A DNA stretch of 64,000 nt, taken from positions 310,001-374,000 of the forward strand of contig NZ_CP135275.1 of assembly GCF_032302195.1 (NCBI RefSeq), written 5' to 3'. The position numbers were made by a program, and so were the translations under genes. Numbering within the stretch: the stretch's first letter is position 1; every line of letters starts with the position of its first letter. Positions 1-7,878 of this stretch are shown here, piece after piece. The notes under the pieces are model-generated. The model ran no database searches and was not told the origin of the DNA. It saw nothing but the letters and a program-made list of their open reading frames with translations. Source of the stretch: Paenibacillus sp. MMS20-IR301 (lineage in GTDB: Bacteria; Bacillota; Bacilli; Paenibacillales; Paenibacillaceae).

Positions 1-816
1 CTGCTGGGCATCCATCTGGAGGGCCCGTTTCTGAATCCGGCCAGATGCGGCGCCCAGAACCCGGAAGACCTGCGGGAGCCTTCTATTGAAGAGTTTGAAG
101 CGTTCTGGGCTGCGTCCCAAGGAAGCATTAAGCTGATGACGATTGCCCCTGAGCTGGGCCATGCGGAGGAAGTAATCCGTCATGCCGTGTGCAGAGGCGT
201 GGTTGTCTCTCTGGGGCATACGGATGCTGACTTTGCGGTAATGCAGTCTGCGGTAGAATGGGGCGCATCCCAAGTAACCCATCTCTTCAACGGGATGAAG
301 CCTCTGCATCACAGGGAGCCCGGGGCGGCAGGCGGAGCACTGATTCTGGACCCGTTGGCGGTCGAGGTCATTTGTGACGGGGTTCATGTCCATCCTGATT
401 TAATGAAGTGGATATTCCGGGCGAAGCCGGAGGGCAAGGTTTTGCTGATTACAGACAGCATGTGTGCAGCCGGCTGCCTGGCCGGGGAGTATGTCCTCGG
501 CAAGCTGCCGGTCCGTATGAGACAAGGCAAGGTGTATTTGAAGCAGGAGGATAGAACCGAAGGCAGCCTGGCCGGGAGCTCGCTGACAATGATTGAAGCC
601 CTGGCTAACGCAGTCCGGTTCACAGGAATGGATATTGCCGATATCGTTCCGGCATTAACGGTTCATCCGGCTGTGCAGATTGGTGCTGCGGCTGCCAAAG
701 GGACCATTGAACCGGGGAAGGATGCAGACCTGGTGCTGGTGAATGAGCAGTTCAAAGTGCTGCGCACCTTCGTGCGGGGCCGCCAGGTCTATGCTTGTGA
801 GGAGGAGCTTCAATGA
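1..816 (+). CDS. nagA: N-acetylglucosamine-6-phosphate deacetylase, 5' end outside window
   Basis: The reading frame is open from base 1, so the start lies upstream; 271 residues are visible of a family that is usually about 380-400. NagA removes the acetyl group from GlcNAc-6-P (some relatives act on GalNAc-6-P), giving the amino-sugar phosphate. Visible family motifs in order are HLEGPF with the metal-binding Glu, GHTDADF, THLFNGM-PLHHREPG with metal/substrate His residues, and ITDSMCAAG with the catalytic Asp. The C-terminal part is the usual beta-sandwich return (KGTIEPGKDADLV). It overlaps the next gene by four bases (ATGA), so the two are translationally coupled. With an aldolase of the tagatose-bisphosphate type downstream, GalNAc-6-P is as possible a substrate as GlcNAc-6-P. 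Confidence 0.93.
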   Translation: MLGIHLEGPFLNPARCGAQNPEDLREPSIEEFEAFWAASQGSIKLMTIAPELGHAEEVIRHAVCRGVVVSLGHTDADFAVMQSAVEWGASQVTHLFNGMKPLHHREPGAAGGALILDPLAVEVICDGVHVHPDLMKWIFRAKPEGKVLLITDSMCAAGCLAGEYVLGKLPVRMRQGKVYLKQEDRTEGSLAGSSLTMIEALANAVRFTGMDIADIVPALTVHPAVQIGAAAAKGTIEPGKDADLVLVNEQFKVLRTFVRGRQVYACEEELQ

Positions 817-1772
817 GATATGCAGCCGGTGTGGATGTTGGCGGCACCAATATAGAATGCGGCATCCTCGATGCGCAGGGCAGCATTCTGCTGAAACGGA
901 AAATGCCGACCCGGCCGGATAGCGGGGCGGAGGATATCCTGCAGCGTATAACCGCCACCCTGGAGCGGCTGTATGCAGAGGCTGGTGTAGCTGCACAGGA
1001 TATTGCGGTCATCGGACTCGGAATCCCGGGGCTGGTCGATCCGGAGGTTGGAATGAGTCTCCGGGCGGTCAATCTGAACTGGATTCAGGTGCCCGTTGCC
1101 GCTATGCTCAGGGAACTTACCGGCAAGCCGGTGTTTATAGATAATGATGTCCGTATGTATACCTACGGCGAAGCTGTTGCCGGGGCAGGACGCGGCTACG
1201 AATATATCTACGGCATTACCATCGGCACGGGTCTTGCAGCCGCATATGTACAACGCGGCGGGATCTACCGCGGGCACCGCTTCCTGGCGGGGGAGATCGG
1301 ACATATACCGGTTAATCCAGCCGGCATTACATGCGGCTGCGGACGAACCGGCTGCCTCGAGACGATCGTGTCCGCGACCGGGATTGCGCGGCAAGCCCGC
1401 ACAAGGATTGTACAAGGAGAGCACAGTCTGCTCCGGGAGCGCTTCGCCGATGTGGAGGACATCCGTGCAAGCGATGTCTCCAGGGCAAGCCGGGAAGGCG
1501 ACGGATTGTCGCGGGATGTGCTTGAACGGACAGGGCGCGAGCTGGGGCGTGCGCTGTCCTGGGTGGTGCCGATCCTCGCGCCGGATGTGATTATTATCGG
1601 CGGCGGCGGCGCTTTGGCCGGGGAAGACCTTACCGGCCCGATGAGGCAGGAGATGAACGCCCGCCTGCTCCAAGATTATGCCGGCCGGACGGCTATCCGA
1701 TACGCCGCGCTGGGTGATGATGCCGGAGTGATTGGCAGCGGCCTGTGGGCCTTGAGCCAGCTTAACAAGTAA
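813..1772 (+). CDS. ROK family sugar kinase
   Basis: 319 residues, the normal length for a ROK (repressor/ORF/kinase) sugar kinase. The N-terminal ATP-binding loop VDVGGTN is at residues 7-13, the catalytic Asp motif IDND at 109-112, and the ROK zinc site is complete (His164 in GEIGHIP, Cys174, Cys176 and Cys181 in CGCGRTGC). No N-terminal winged helix is present, so this is a kinase and not a ROK repressor. It overlaps nagA by four bases. The likely substrate is an N-acetylhexosamine or glucose-type sugar, judged only from the neighbours; the sequence alone does not separate glucokinase from GlcNAc/ManNAc kinase. Confidence 0.88.
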   Translation: MRYAAGVDVGGTNIECGILDAQGSILLKRKMPTRPDSGAEDILQRITATLERLYAEAGVAAQDIAVIGLGIPGLVDPEVGMSLRAVNLNWIQVPVAAMLRELTGKPVFIDNDVRMYTYGEAVAGAGRGYEYIYGITIGTGLAAAYVQRGGIYRGHRFLAGEIGHIPVNPAGITCGCGRTGCLETIVSATGIARQARTRIVQGEHSLLRERFADVEDIRASDVSRASREGDGLSRDVLERTGRELGRALSWVVPILAPDVIIIGGGGALAGEDLTGPMRQEMNARLLQDYAGRTAIRYAALGDDAGVIGSGLWALSQLNK

Positions 1773-1851
1773 GTGCAGCCAGCCGGCCGATTAAACGCTT
1801 AATTTGTCTTATATTTTCATACATCATTTTATAATCCGGGAGGAATAATTT

Positions 1852-2718
1852 ATGCCGCTTATCTCATCAACCACCATGCTGCGTCAGGCCAGAGCCAATG
1901 CTTATGCCATTCCCGCCTTCAATGTGCATACGCTTGAGATGCTTCAGGCTGTCGTGGAGGCTGCTTCGGAAGCCCGTTCACCGCTGATTATCCAGACGAC
2001 CATGGGCACGGTCAAACACCTGGGCCCGAAGTATCTTGTATCTGCTGCATCCGTTGCCGCCGATCAGTCCGGGCTGCCGATTGCGCTGCACCTGGACCAC
2101 TGTACCGATTTCGCACTGCTGGTGCAGTGTATTTATGCAGGCTATACCTCGGTAATGATCGATGCGTCCATGCATCCATTTGCCGAGAATGTCCGGCGTA
2201 CCGCCAAGGTGATGGAGATTGCAGCGGCGGCTGGAGTCAATGTGGAAGCCGAGCTGGGCAAGGTTGGCGGCGTCGAAGAGGATATTGTAGTGGAGGAGCG
2301 CGATGCGCTGCTGGCTGATCCGGAGGAATGCAGGCTGTTTGTGGAACAGACCGGGGTGTATACGCTCGCGCCAGCGATTGGCACCGCACATGGAATTTAT
2401 AAAGGTGAGCCGAAGATTGATTTTGCCAGAATAGAGCGGATTGCCGCATTGGTTGAGGCTCCGCTTGTGCTGCACGGCGGTTCAGGCATCCCGGGCGAGC
2501 AGGTGAAGCGGGCGGTAAGTCTTGGCATGGCCAAAGTAAATGTGGCTACAGAATTGCGTATTGAATTCTCCAATGCGATTAAGCAGGTATTCGGGGGCAA
2601 TGCCGAGGAGAATGATCCCCGTAAATATATGGTTCCGGCTAAGGAAGCCGTGAAACGGCTGGCGCTGGAAAAGATGGAGCTGTGCGGAAGCTTCGGCAAG
2701 GCTGATGAATTAAAGTGA
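1852..2718 (+). CDS. Class II fructose/tagatose-bisphosphate aldolase family
   Basis: 288 residues. Class II, zinc-dependent aldolase that splits a ketohexose 1,6-bisphosphate into dihydroxyacetone phosphate and glyceraldehyde 3-phosphate. Visible are HLDH with the catalytic Asp82 and zinc His83, VEAELG with Glu134, AIGTAHG with zinc His180, LHGGSG with zinc His208, and the phosphate-binding segment KVNVATE. GGGAGGA lies just before the ATG. The position after nagA and a ROK kinase, and before a PfkB kinase remnant and DeoR regulator, fits the GatY/KbaY tagatose-bisphosphate branch of galactosamine catabolism better than housekeeping glycolysis, but the split between FbaA and GatY/KbaY cannot be settled by eye. 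Confidence 0.88.
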   Translation: MPLISSTTMLRQARANAYAIPAFNVHTLEMLQAVVEAASEARSPLIIQTTMGTVKHLGPKYLVSAASVAADQSGLPIALHLDHCTDFALLVQCIYAGYTSVMIDASMHPFAENVRRTAKVMEIAAAAGVNVEAELGKVGGVEEDIVVEERDALLADPEECRLFVEQTGVYTLAPAIGTAHGIYKGEPKIDFARIERIAALVEAPLVLHGGSGIPGEQVKRAVSLGMAKVNVATELRIEFSNAIKQVFGGNAEENDPRKYMVPAKEAVKRLALEKMELCGSFGKADELK

Positions 2719-2813
2719 TTACTACCGTCACGCTGAATGCTGCTGTTGACAAGACCTATTATGTCAGCCGGCTGGATGCCGGGAGCATCGTATCTTCCCC
2801 AGGTGAAAATTGA
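2715..2813 (+). pseudogene. N-terminal remnant of a PfkB-type 1-phosphofructokinase/tagatose-6-phosphate kinase
   Basis: A GTG at 2715 overlaps the aldolase stop and opens a 32-codon frame ending at TGA 2811-2813. The peptide begins ITTVTLNAAVDKTYYVSRL, the unmistakable start of LacC/FruK-type PfkB kinases (TLNPAIDKT...), including the substrate-binding Asp. The remaining roughly 280 codons, with the GAGD catalytic motif, are absent, and unrelated sequence follows into the DeoR gene. This is a deletion remnant of the kinase that would normally make the aldolase's bisphosphate substrate. The start codon overlap shows that the ancestral gene was translationally coupled to the aldolase. Confidence 0.75.
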
Positions 2814-2910
2814 GGTTCTGGGCTCCTGCTGATTGTTGCAAAATTGTCCGGTTTCCTCCAATATTAACTCATTAGGATGAATGGACAATGGTTTCCCGGA
2901 GGAGAGAGTC

Positions 2911-3693
2911 ATGGATCAATCAAAAAGCGGCTTGCGCCGAGCGCGGATATTGGAATACGTAAAGCTGCACGGTAAAATTTCAGTTCAGGAGCTGATTCAG
3001 GAGTTCAACTGTTCAGAGGCTACGGCGAGAAGGGATTTGGACTGGCTGGATAAGTCGGGCAAAGTGATCCGGACGATCGGGGGAGCGGTGTATGAAGGCA
3101 ATCTCCGGCAGGAGCCGGCGGAGCTGGCTTTTAGCGACAAGCAGTTCTACCTCAAGGATGAAAAGGAGAAGATTGCCGGAATCGCCGCAGCTTTGGTCCA
3201 GGAAGGGGATGTGGTCTGCCTGACCGGCGGAACGACGACCTTCTTCATTGCCCGGGCGCTTAAGCACCACAGCCGGATTACGGTCGTGACCAATGCGGTC
3301 AATATCGCAGCAGAGCTTGCTGAAGCAGAAGGAATCAGAGTGGTTGTCATCGGCGGGGTTATGCGTGCGGGCAGCTATGAGCTCATTGGGCCGCTGGCCG
3401 AGAGTGTAGTGAAGCAGGTCAATGTGACCAAAATGTTCCTCGGTGTGGACGGCGTATCCCCGGTGCATGGCTTTACGATGCATTCCGAGCTGGAAGCCAG
3501 CATCGCCCAGCAGCTGGTCAGACGCGCAAGCGAGGTCTATCCGGTATTCGATGACAGCAAATTAGCCAAGTCTGCTTTGTTCACCATTATCCCTTTAGGT
3601 GAAGCGACGGGAATTATTACGAACAAACAGCCTGAGCCCTGGCTGGAATCGGCCTGCAACGAGCAGCAGGTGAAGATCTATACGGAGGAATAG
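2911..3693 (+). CDS. DeoR family transcriptional regulator
   Basis: 260 residues from the ATG at 2911, chosen because GGAGGAGAG lies eight bases before it; an in-frame ATG at 2881 has no such site. The N-terminal DeoR winged helix is clear (RARILEYVKLHGKISVQEL, then SEATARRDLDWL as recognition helix, and the IRTIGGAV wing), followed by the DeoRC sugar-phosphate sensor domain with LTGGTTTFFIARAL and the conserved Asp-Ser-Lys (DDSKLAK) near the C-terminus. Family members repress sugar operons and are released by a sugar phosphate. Position at the end of the nagA-aldolase cluster suggests that it controls that operon. Confidence 0.88.
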   Translation: MDQSKSGLRRARILEYVKLHGKISVQELIQEFNCSEATARRDLDWLDKSGKVIRTIGGAVYEGNLRQEPAELAFSDKQFYLKDEKEKIAGIAAALVQEGDVVCLTGGTTTFFIARALKHHSRITVVTNAVNIAAELAEAEGIRVVVIGGVMRAGSYELIGPLAESVVKQVNVTKMFLGVDGVSPVHGFTMHSELEASIAQQLVRRASEVYPVFDDSKLAKSALFTIIPLGEATGIITNKQPEPWLESACNEQQVKIYTEE

Positions 3694-3762
3694 GCCCAAC
3701 TCGAGAAATTTGACGATACTCCAGCTATCCGCAGGCTGTTCACGAAGTGAATTAAACGCTGT

Positions 3763-3808
3763 ATACAGGCCATCCACCGGGCGTATCCATCCGGTGGATG
3801 GCCTGTAT
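3763..3808 (+). terminator. Inverted repeat, probable terminator of the nagA-deoR operon
   Basis: Arms 3763-3780 and 3791-3808 are complementary over 18 bases with a 10-base loop, 70 bases after the DeoR stop. The following TTATGTAAATTTGTT is only moderately T-rich, so termination is likely but the T tract is weak. Confidence 0.6.
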
Positions 3809-3858
3809 TATGTAAATTTGTTCTGCGGTGCCTGCTCAGCGGCTTCATTGCCCGGAAG

Positions 3859-4071
3859 ATGATTGAAACTGAAATCTCAAGATTGGCCGCTCTGCGCCAT
3901 GACGGCACAGACCTGTCCAACATGGGGGAGCATTTGGATACAAGGAAGACGGCACTGGAGCAGAATGACCGTACGCTCTGCAGTGCAATGGACTCTGGAG
4001 ATTCTAAACGGCACGCTTTCCGAGCTGTGAATGTAAGGGATAACTTAAGGCAGAAAGGGGAACAGGCATGA
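3859..4071 (+). other. Unassigned stretch with a 70-codon frame overlapping the next start
   Basis: Between the inverted repeat and the ABC ATPase only one frame stays open (ATG 3859 to TGA 4069-4071), and its stop overlaps the ATPase start as ATGA. The peptide is hydrophilic, has no motif I recognise and no convincing ribosome binding site. It could be a degraded gene end or chance. I do not assign a function. Confidence 0.2.
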
Positions 4072-4871
4072 TTATATCACTCCAAAATGTATCCTGGCAG
4101 AGGGAGAAGATGATGATTCTGCGCGGTATGAACTGGGAAGTGGAGCAAGGGCAGCACTGGTGTATCGTCGGCCTGAACGGATCAGGCAAGACGACGATGC
4201 TGAACGTTGTGAACGGCTATATCTGGCCGACGACGGGACAGGTGGAGGTGCTGGACCACCGCTTCGGCGATGTTGATCTGCGGGAGCTGCGCAAACGGAT
4301 CGGCTGGGTCAGCACTTCGCTGCAGCAGAAGCTGTACGGCCATCAGACTGCGCTGAATATTGTCCTCAGCGGGAGATTCGCAACCATTGGTCTGTATGAC
4401 AAGACGAATGAAGATGAACTGAAACAAGCCGAGGAGCTGATGGAATTCCTTGGCTGCTCTTCCTTAGCTTCCCGGACATACGACACCTTGTCGCAGGGGC
4501 AGCGCCAGAAAATCCTCATTGCCCGCGCGCTTATGGCGAATCCGGATCTGCTGATACTGGATGAACCATGCACAGGACTGGATATCTTTGCCAGGGAACA
4601 GCTGCTGCAGATGATCGGGAAGATTACGCAGCAGCCCGGCGGGCCGACCTTGCTGTATGTAACGCATCATATCGAAGAGATAACGCCTTGCTTCACGCAT
4701 ACGTTATTGGTGAAGAACGGTGAAATCTACAAAGGGGACAAGACAGTAAACTGTCTGCGTTCGGATGTGTTAAGTGATTTCTTTGATACCCCTGTTGAAG
4801 TACAGGAGCATCATAACCGCAAGTGGCTTACACTTACCGGTGACTTCAGCAGCGGACCTCCCTTACTGTAG
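4068..4871 (+). CDS. ABC transporter ATP-binding protein, YlmA-like
   Basis: 267 residues from ATG 4068, preceded by AAAGGGG at a good distance. Walker A GLNGSGKTT is at 35-43, the signature LSQGQ at 141-145 and Walker B LLILDE at 161-166, with THH after it as the switch His. It is a single soluble ATPase domain resembling B. subtilis YlmA and half of ModF-type ATPases, which stand alone without permease genes. No permease or binding protein gene adjoins it, and the transported substrate is unknown. The element with TnpB begins about ten bases after its stop codon, so the C-terminus is close to an insertion point but appears complete. Confidence 0.85.
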   Translation: MIISLQNVSWQREKMMILRGMNWEVEQGQHWCIVGLNGSGKTTMLNVVNGYIWPTTGQVEVLDHRFGDVDLRELRKRIGWVSTSLQQKLYGHQTALNIVLSGRFATIGLYDKTNEDELKQAEELMEFLGCSSLASRTYDTLSQGQRQKILIARALMANPDLLILDEPCTGLDIFAREQLLQMIGKITQQPGGPTLLYVTHHIEEITPCFTHTLLVKNGEIYKGDKTVNCLRSDVLSDFFDTPVEVQEHHNRKWLTLTGDFSSGPPLL

Positions 4872-4901
4872 ACAGGATCACTTTAACAAATCGTTGTCAG
4901 A

Positions 4902-4928
4902 ATTCCCCCACTTCTAAAGTGGCGGGAT
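4902..4928 (+). repeat. Left-end hairpin of the TnpB element
   Basis: CCCCCACTT...AAGTGGCGGG forms an imperfect hairpin. Such subterminal hairpins are what the Y1 transposase TnpA recognises in IS200/IS605 elements. Its sequence partly mirrors the right-end hairpin around 6274-6297. Confidence 0.55.
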
Positions 4929-5029
4929 GAATGATAACGGTTTGTCTTTGCTTTTCAGAAGATCTTTGGTAAAATCGAAACAAGAACATATATTCCTGTT
5001 TTGATTCATAGAAGTTGAGGTGAGGCTTC

Positions 5030-6169
5030 ATGCTCAAAGCTTTCAAATTTCGGTTATATCCAAGTGCTCCGCAGGCTGATTTCTTGGTGAGAAGCTTCGG
5101 CTGTGTACGTAAAGTCTACAACCTCATGCTGAATGATCGCATCGAAGCCTACAAAAAGCACCGGGAAACCGGTGAACCCATCAAGCTTCCTACACCCGCC
5201 CAATACAAAAAAGAATATCCTTTTCTTAAAGAAGTCGACAGTTTGGCCCTATGCAATGCCCAGCTTCATTTAAAGGCCGCCTATAACCACTTTTTCCGTC
5301 ATCCTTCCTCCGGTTTTCCAAAGTGGAAATCCCGTAAACATCCGGTCCAGTCCTACACCACAAACAATCAGAATGGAACCATCGCGATTGTGGCAGGACG
5401 TTATTTGAAACTGCCCAAGATGGAACCTGTGCGGATCAAGCTGCATCGGCAGCTTCAGGGCCAGATCAAATCGGCCACCATCTCCCGTACGGCTACCGGT
5501 AAGTATTTTGTGTCCATTCTGTGCGAAACGAAGGTGGAAGCGAAGACATTAACCGGTTCAGTCATCGGGATGGATCTCGGGGTCACTTCGTTTGCCGCCT
5601 TCTCCGATGGAACGAAAGTTCAGAATCCGAAGCATCTGGTGAAAACCTCAGACCGGCTCTCCAAGGCCCAGCGTAAATTGTCGCGCCGGGCGCTGCAGGC
5701 CCAGAAGGAGGGGCGCCTCCTCGCAGGTAGCCGTAATTACCAGAAGCAGCGTATCCTTGTGGCTAAGCTGCATGAAAAAATAGCCAATCAGCGGAATGAC
5801 TTTCAGAACAAACTCAGTACGGAACTCGTCAACAACCACGACGTGATCTGTGTAGAGACTCTGAATGTCACAGGGCTGGTTCGAAACCACAGGCTTGCCC
5901 GTAGTCTTCAAGATGTCTCGTGGTCCGCCTTTCTGTCCAAACTGACCTACAAAGCAGAGTGGTATGGGAAACAAGTGATCCGGGTGGGACGCTGGTTCCC
6001 TTCCAGCCAGCTCTGCTCGGCCTGTGGGCACCGGGATGGAAAAAAGGGACTCCACATCCGGGAATGGAGCTGTCCAAGCTGCGGAACCACGCATGACCGG
6101 GACGTAAATGCAAGCAGGAACATCCGGACAGAAGGGCTGCATCTGCTCAATGAAACCGCCCAAATCTAA
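5030..6169 (+). CDS. tnpB: TnpB, RNA-guided endonuclease of IS200/IS605 elements
   Basis: 379 residues. TnpB is the transposon-encoded, omega-RNA-guided DNA nuclease related to Cas12. The N-terminal wedge/REC start (KAFKFRLYPS...) is intact, and the RuvC triad is complete: Asp182 in GMDLGV, Glu276 in CVETLNV and Asp358 in DRDVNASRNI. The zinc finger has all four Cys (329, 332, 348, 351). Start supported by GAGGTGAGG before the ATG. All catalytic residues are present, so the protein may be active. No tnpA is present. The 3' flank carries the expected guide RNA scaffold. Confidence 0.93.
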   Translation: MLKAFKFRLYPSAPQADFLVRSFGCVRKVYNLMLNDRIEAYKKHRETGEPIKLPTPAQYKKEYPFLKEVDSLALCNAQLHLKAAYNHFFRHPSSGFPKWKSRKHPVQSYTTNNQNGTIAIVAGRYLKLPKMEPVRIKLHRQLQGQIKSATISRTATGKYFVSILCETKVEAKTLTGSVIGMDLGVTSFAAFSDGTKVQNPKHLVKTSDRLSKAQRKLSRRALQAQKEGRLLAGSRNYQKQRILVAKLHEKIANQRNDFQNKLSTELVNNHDVICVETLNVTGLVRNHRLARSLQDVSWSAFLSKLTYKAEWYGKQVIRVGRWFPSSQLCSACGHRDGKKGLHIREWSCPSCGTTHDRDVNASRNIRTEGLHLLNETAQI

Positions 6170-6303
6170 CGCTGAAGGGAACCGCAGGGACTGCGGGGAT
6201 CGCTTGGTGTATAAGCCTAACCGCTGCTTCGGAAGGTCGTCATCCAGAGCAAGTATGGGCTGTTCCCGAGAAGCTCACACCTCTATAGGTGGGAGTAGTT
6301 CAC
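6170..6303 (+). ncRNA. Probable omega-RNA (reRNA) scaffold at the element right end
   Basis: In TnpB systems the guide RNA overlaps the end of tnpB and the right end of the element. Here the 130 bases after the stop codon form paired segments, including a terminal hairpin CACCTCTATAGGTGGGAG before TAGTTCAC. The guide would be read from the flank just past the element, starting about TTGAAGCAGACATCAGG at 6304. The 5' end of the RNA probably lies inside the tnpB reading frame. Boundaries are estimates from family architecture. Confidence 0.55.
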
Positions 6304-6427
6304 TTGAAGCAGACATCAGGGGAAGCTGAGCAGGAATGAGGCTGCACAAAAACCGTTTGCGCAAATTTCATCCTTTGTGTATTGTATTGAGATAATGCCT
6401 TTATCTGAGTATGGGAGATTTGTACAA

Positions 6428-7432
6428 ATGGATTTTAGTCATGTGAAGTTAAGCCGTAACAGCTTTCAGAAGGTTATTCATGTCAGTCATAATGATCTGG
6501 ACGGATTGTCACCGATCGTGTTGTCACGGATCGCGTTTGCCGGCAAAGAGCTGCTGACCAAATACTGCAATTATAACAGGGTAGATGATATCGTCCTGGA
6601 TCTGCTTGAAGAAGAAATGGATCATATGTCGGTCATGTTCATTACGGATATTAATGTCAGTGAAGACGTTGCTGCGGAAATCGATGAATACGTAGACAAG
6701 GGATACAGGATTTATGTCCTCGATCATCATGATCCGAAACCTGCAATGCCGGTTGAGTCGTATAGACATTGGATGTACCTGCAGAATACCTATCCGGATG
6801 GCAGAGGGACTGCTGCTACGTCAATATTCTATGAATTTTTGCTCGGACAAGGGTTATTGACCTCTTCGCTGATCATGGATGATTACGTTGAACTGGTACG
6901 GCTGTATGATACCTGGGAGTGGCCTGATGGTGACAAGAGCAACCGCCGGGCGAAACGAATGAATGATTACCTGTTTATGTCTGACCCGAAGGACTTCTGC
7001 GACCAGGTGATTCTGCGTTTAACATCCGCTCAAGCTCAGGCGTCATTCTCATTTGAGCCACAGGCTGAGCATTTGATTGATCAGGAACAACAGCGTATTG
7101 AGGATTATTGCATGGAGAAAAAGCAGGGAATGCGTTGCTTCCAGGGCCAGGTTGACGGGACGGGACGGATATACACTTATGCAGTCATGATTGCCGAATT
7201 ATATCAGTCGGAGCTTGGCGATATGGTCTGCAGCGAGGGAATAGGAGAGCTTGATTTCGTGGTCATGATTGATCTTCCGAAAAATAAGCTGAGCCTCCGC
7301 TCAAACAAAGCAACGCCAGTGGACGTAGGAGCCATTGCCAGAAGTTTAGGCGGCGGGGGGCGTGCCCAGACGGCAGGCTGCCCGCTGAATGAGCTTACAA
7401 AACCGCTGTTTCTGGACCCGCTGACGGATTAG
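6428..7432 (+). CDS. DHH superfamily phosphoesterase
   Basis: 334 residues from ATG 6428, which has GGGAGA upstream; an in-frame ATG at 6377 would add 17 residues without a ribosome binding site. DHH motifs are visible: HNDLDGLSP (Asp23 and Asp25), VLDHHDP, the DHH signature, and the DHHA1 C-terminal GGGGRAQTAG motif. The family includes oligoribonucleases, c-di-AMP/pApA phosphodiesterases, exopolyphosphatases and uncharacterised phosphohydrolases. The protein has no GGDEF or PAS domain, so it is not GdpP. The exact substrate is not evident. It stands alone behind the TnpB element. Confidence 0.8.
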   Translation: MDFSHVKLSRNSFQKVIHVSHNDLDGLSPIVLSRIAFAGKELLTKYCNYNRVDDIVLDLLEEEMDHMSVMFITDINVSEDVAAEIDEYVDKGYRIYVLDHHDPKPAMPVESYRHWMYLQNTYPDGRGTAATSIFYEFLLGQGLLTSSLIMDDYVELVRLYDTWEWPDGDKSNRRAKRMNDYLFMSDPKDFCDQVILRLTSAQAQASFSFEPQAEHLIDQEQQRIEDYCMEKKQGMRCFQGQVDGTGRIYTYAVMIAELYQSELGDMVCSEGIGELDFVVMIDLPKNKLSLRSNKATPVDVGAIARSLGGGGRAQTAGCPLNELTKPLFLDPLTD

Positions 7433-7878
7433 ATGCTGTAATAGGGCCTCTGATCTAAGAAAACGGATTTCAGTGTCATATATCAGCGGGCAAAGGGAAC
7501 CGTGAAGATTCCACCCGCGCGGTTGTCGTTGATACGGAGCTGTGCAGAGCATATTTATTGGTGTAGCTGGCCTTAGTTATGGTCTTGAATTGGGTCAAGC
7601 AGAACAGCCCCCGCATTGCGGCGAGGGGGCTGTTTGCTGTGCTTACCCAATCGGATTCTAATGCCCTGGTACGCTGCTTCGCGGGCAGGGAAGGTTGAAA
7701 TATTCCGGCAGGGAGAGCACGAACATCGGATCAGGGAAAGTGGTGATTGTTCGCCATGACAAGCACTTGATAATACTAAAAAATTTGGAAAATAAAGCCG
7801 ATAATAAGGGATGTAAATCATATATTTGGATTTTTATTGAAGATACAAGTACATAGAGTATGGAGTTAAACATGAAGG
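7433..7878. other. Non-coding interval with one hairpin
   Basis: 446 bases with no convincing gene on either strand. A perfect nine-base stem (7604-7612 with 7625-7633, ACAGCCCCC type) is a terminator candidate for the DHH gene, although the following T run is short. The last 100 bases before 7879 are AT-rich and probably hold the toxin gene promoter. Confidence 0.5.
7604..7633 (+). terminator. Hairpin, possible terminator
   Basis: ACAGCCCCC and GGGGGCTGT pair across a 12-base loop. Only a weak T run follows on either strand, so direction is uncertain. Confidence 0.4.

Larger units (their letters stand above)
4882..6303 (+). mobile_element. IS200/IS605-type element carrying only tnpB
   Basis: Approximate limits. 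At the left, a subterminal hairpin of the IS605 kind (CCACTT, three-base loop, AAGTGG) lies at about 4909-4924, preceded by TTTAA (4882-4886), a possible transposon-adjacent motif. At the right, a second hairpin (CACCT, loop, AGGTGGGAG) ends near 6297 and is followed by TAGTTCAC. Between them lies tnpB and no tnpA, so the element would depend on a Y1 transposase supplied elsewhere. Exact ends need comparison with an empty site. It sits between the ABC ATPase and DHH genes and does not visibly break either. Confidence 0.7.

Noticed and set aside
810-1673. 287-codon open frame on the minus strand
   Set aside because: Antisense shadow of the ROK kinase gene, with no recognisable domain.
6108-6329. 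73-codon frame across the end of tnpB
   Set aside because: It crosses the tnpB end and guide RNA scaffold in another frame and has no protein features; the RNA explanation is better supported.
7641-7821. Minus-strand frame ending YQGIRIRLGKHSK as a gene remnant
   Set aside because: The stretch is short, resembles no family I can name, and overlaps another minus frame of similar quality.
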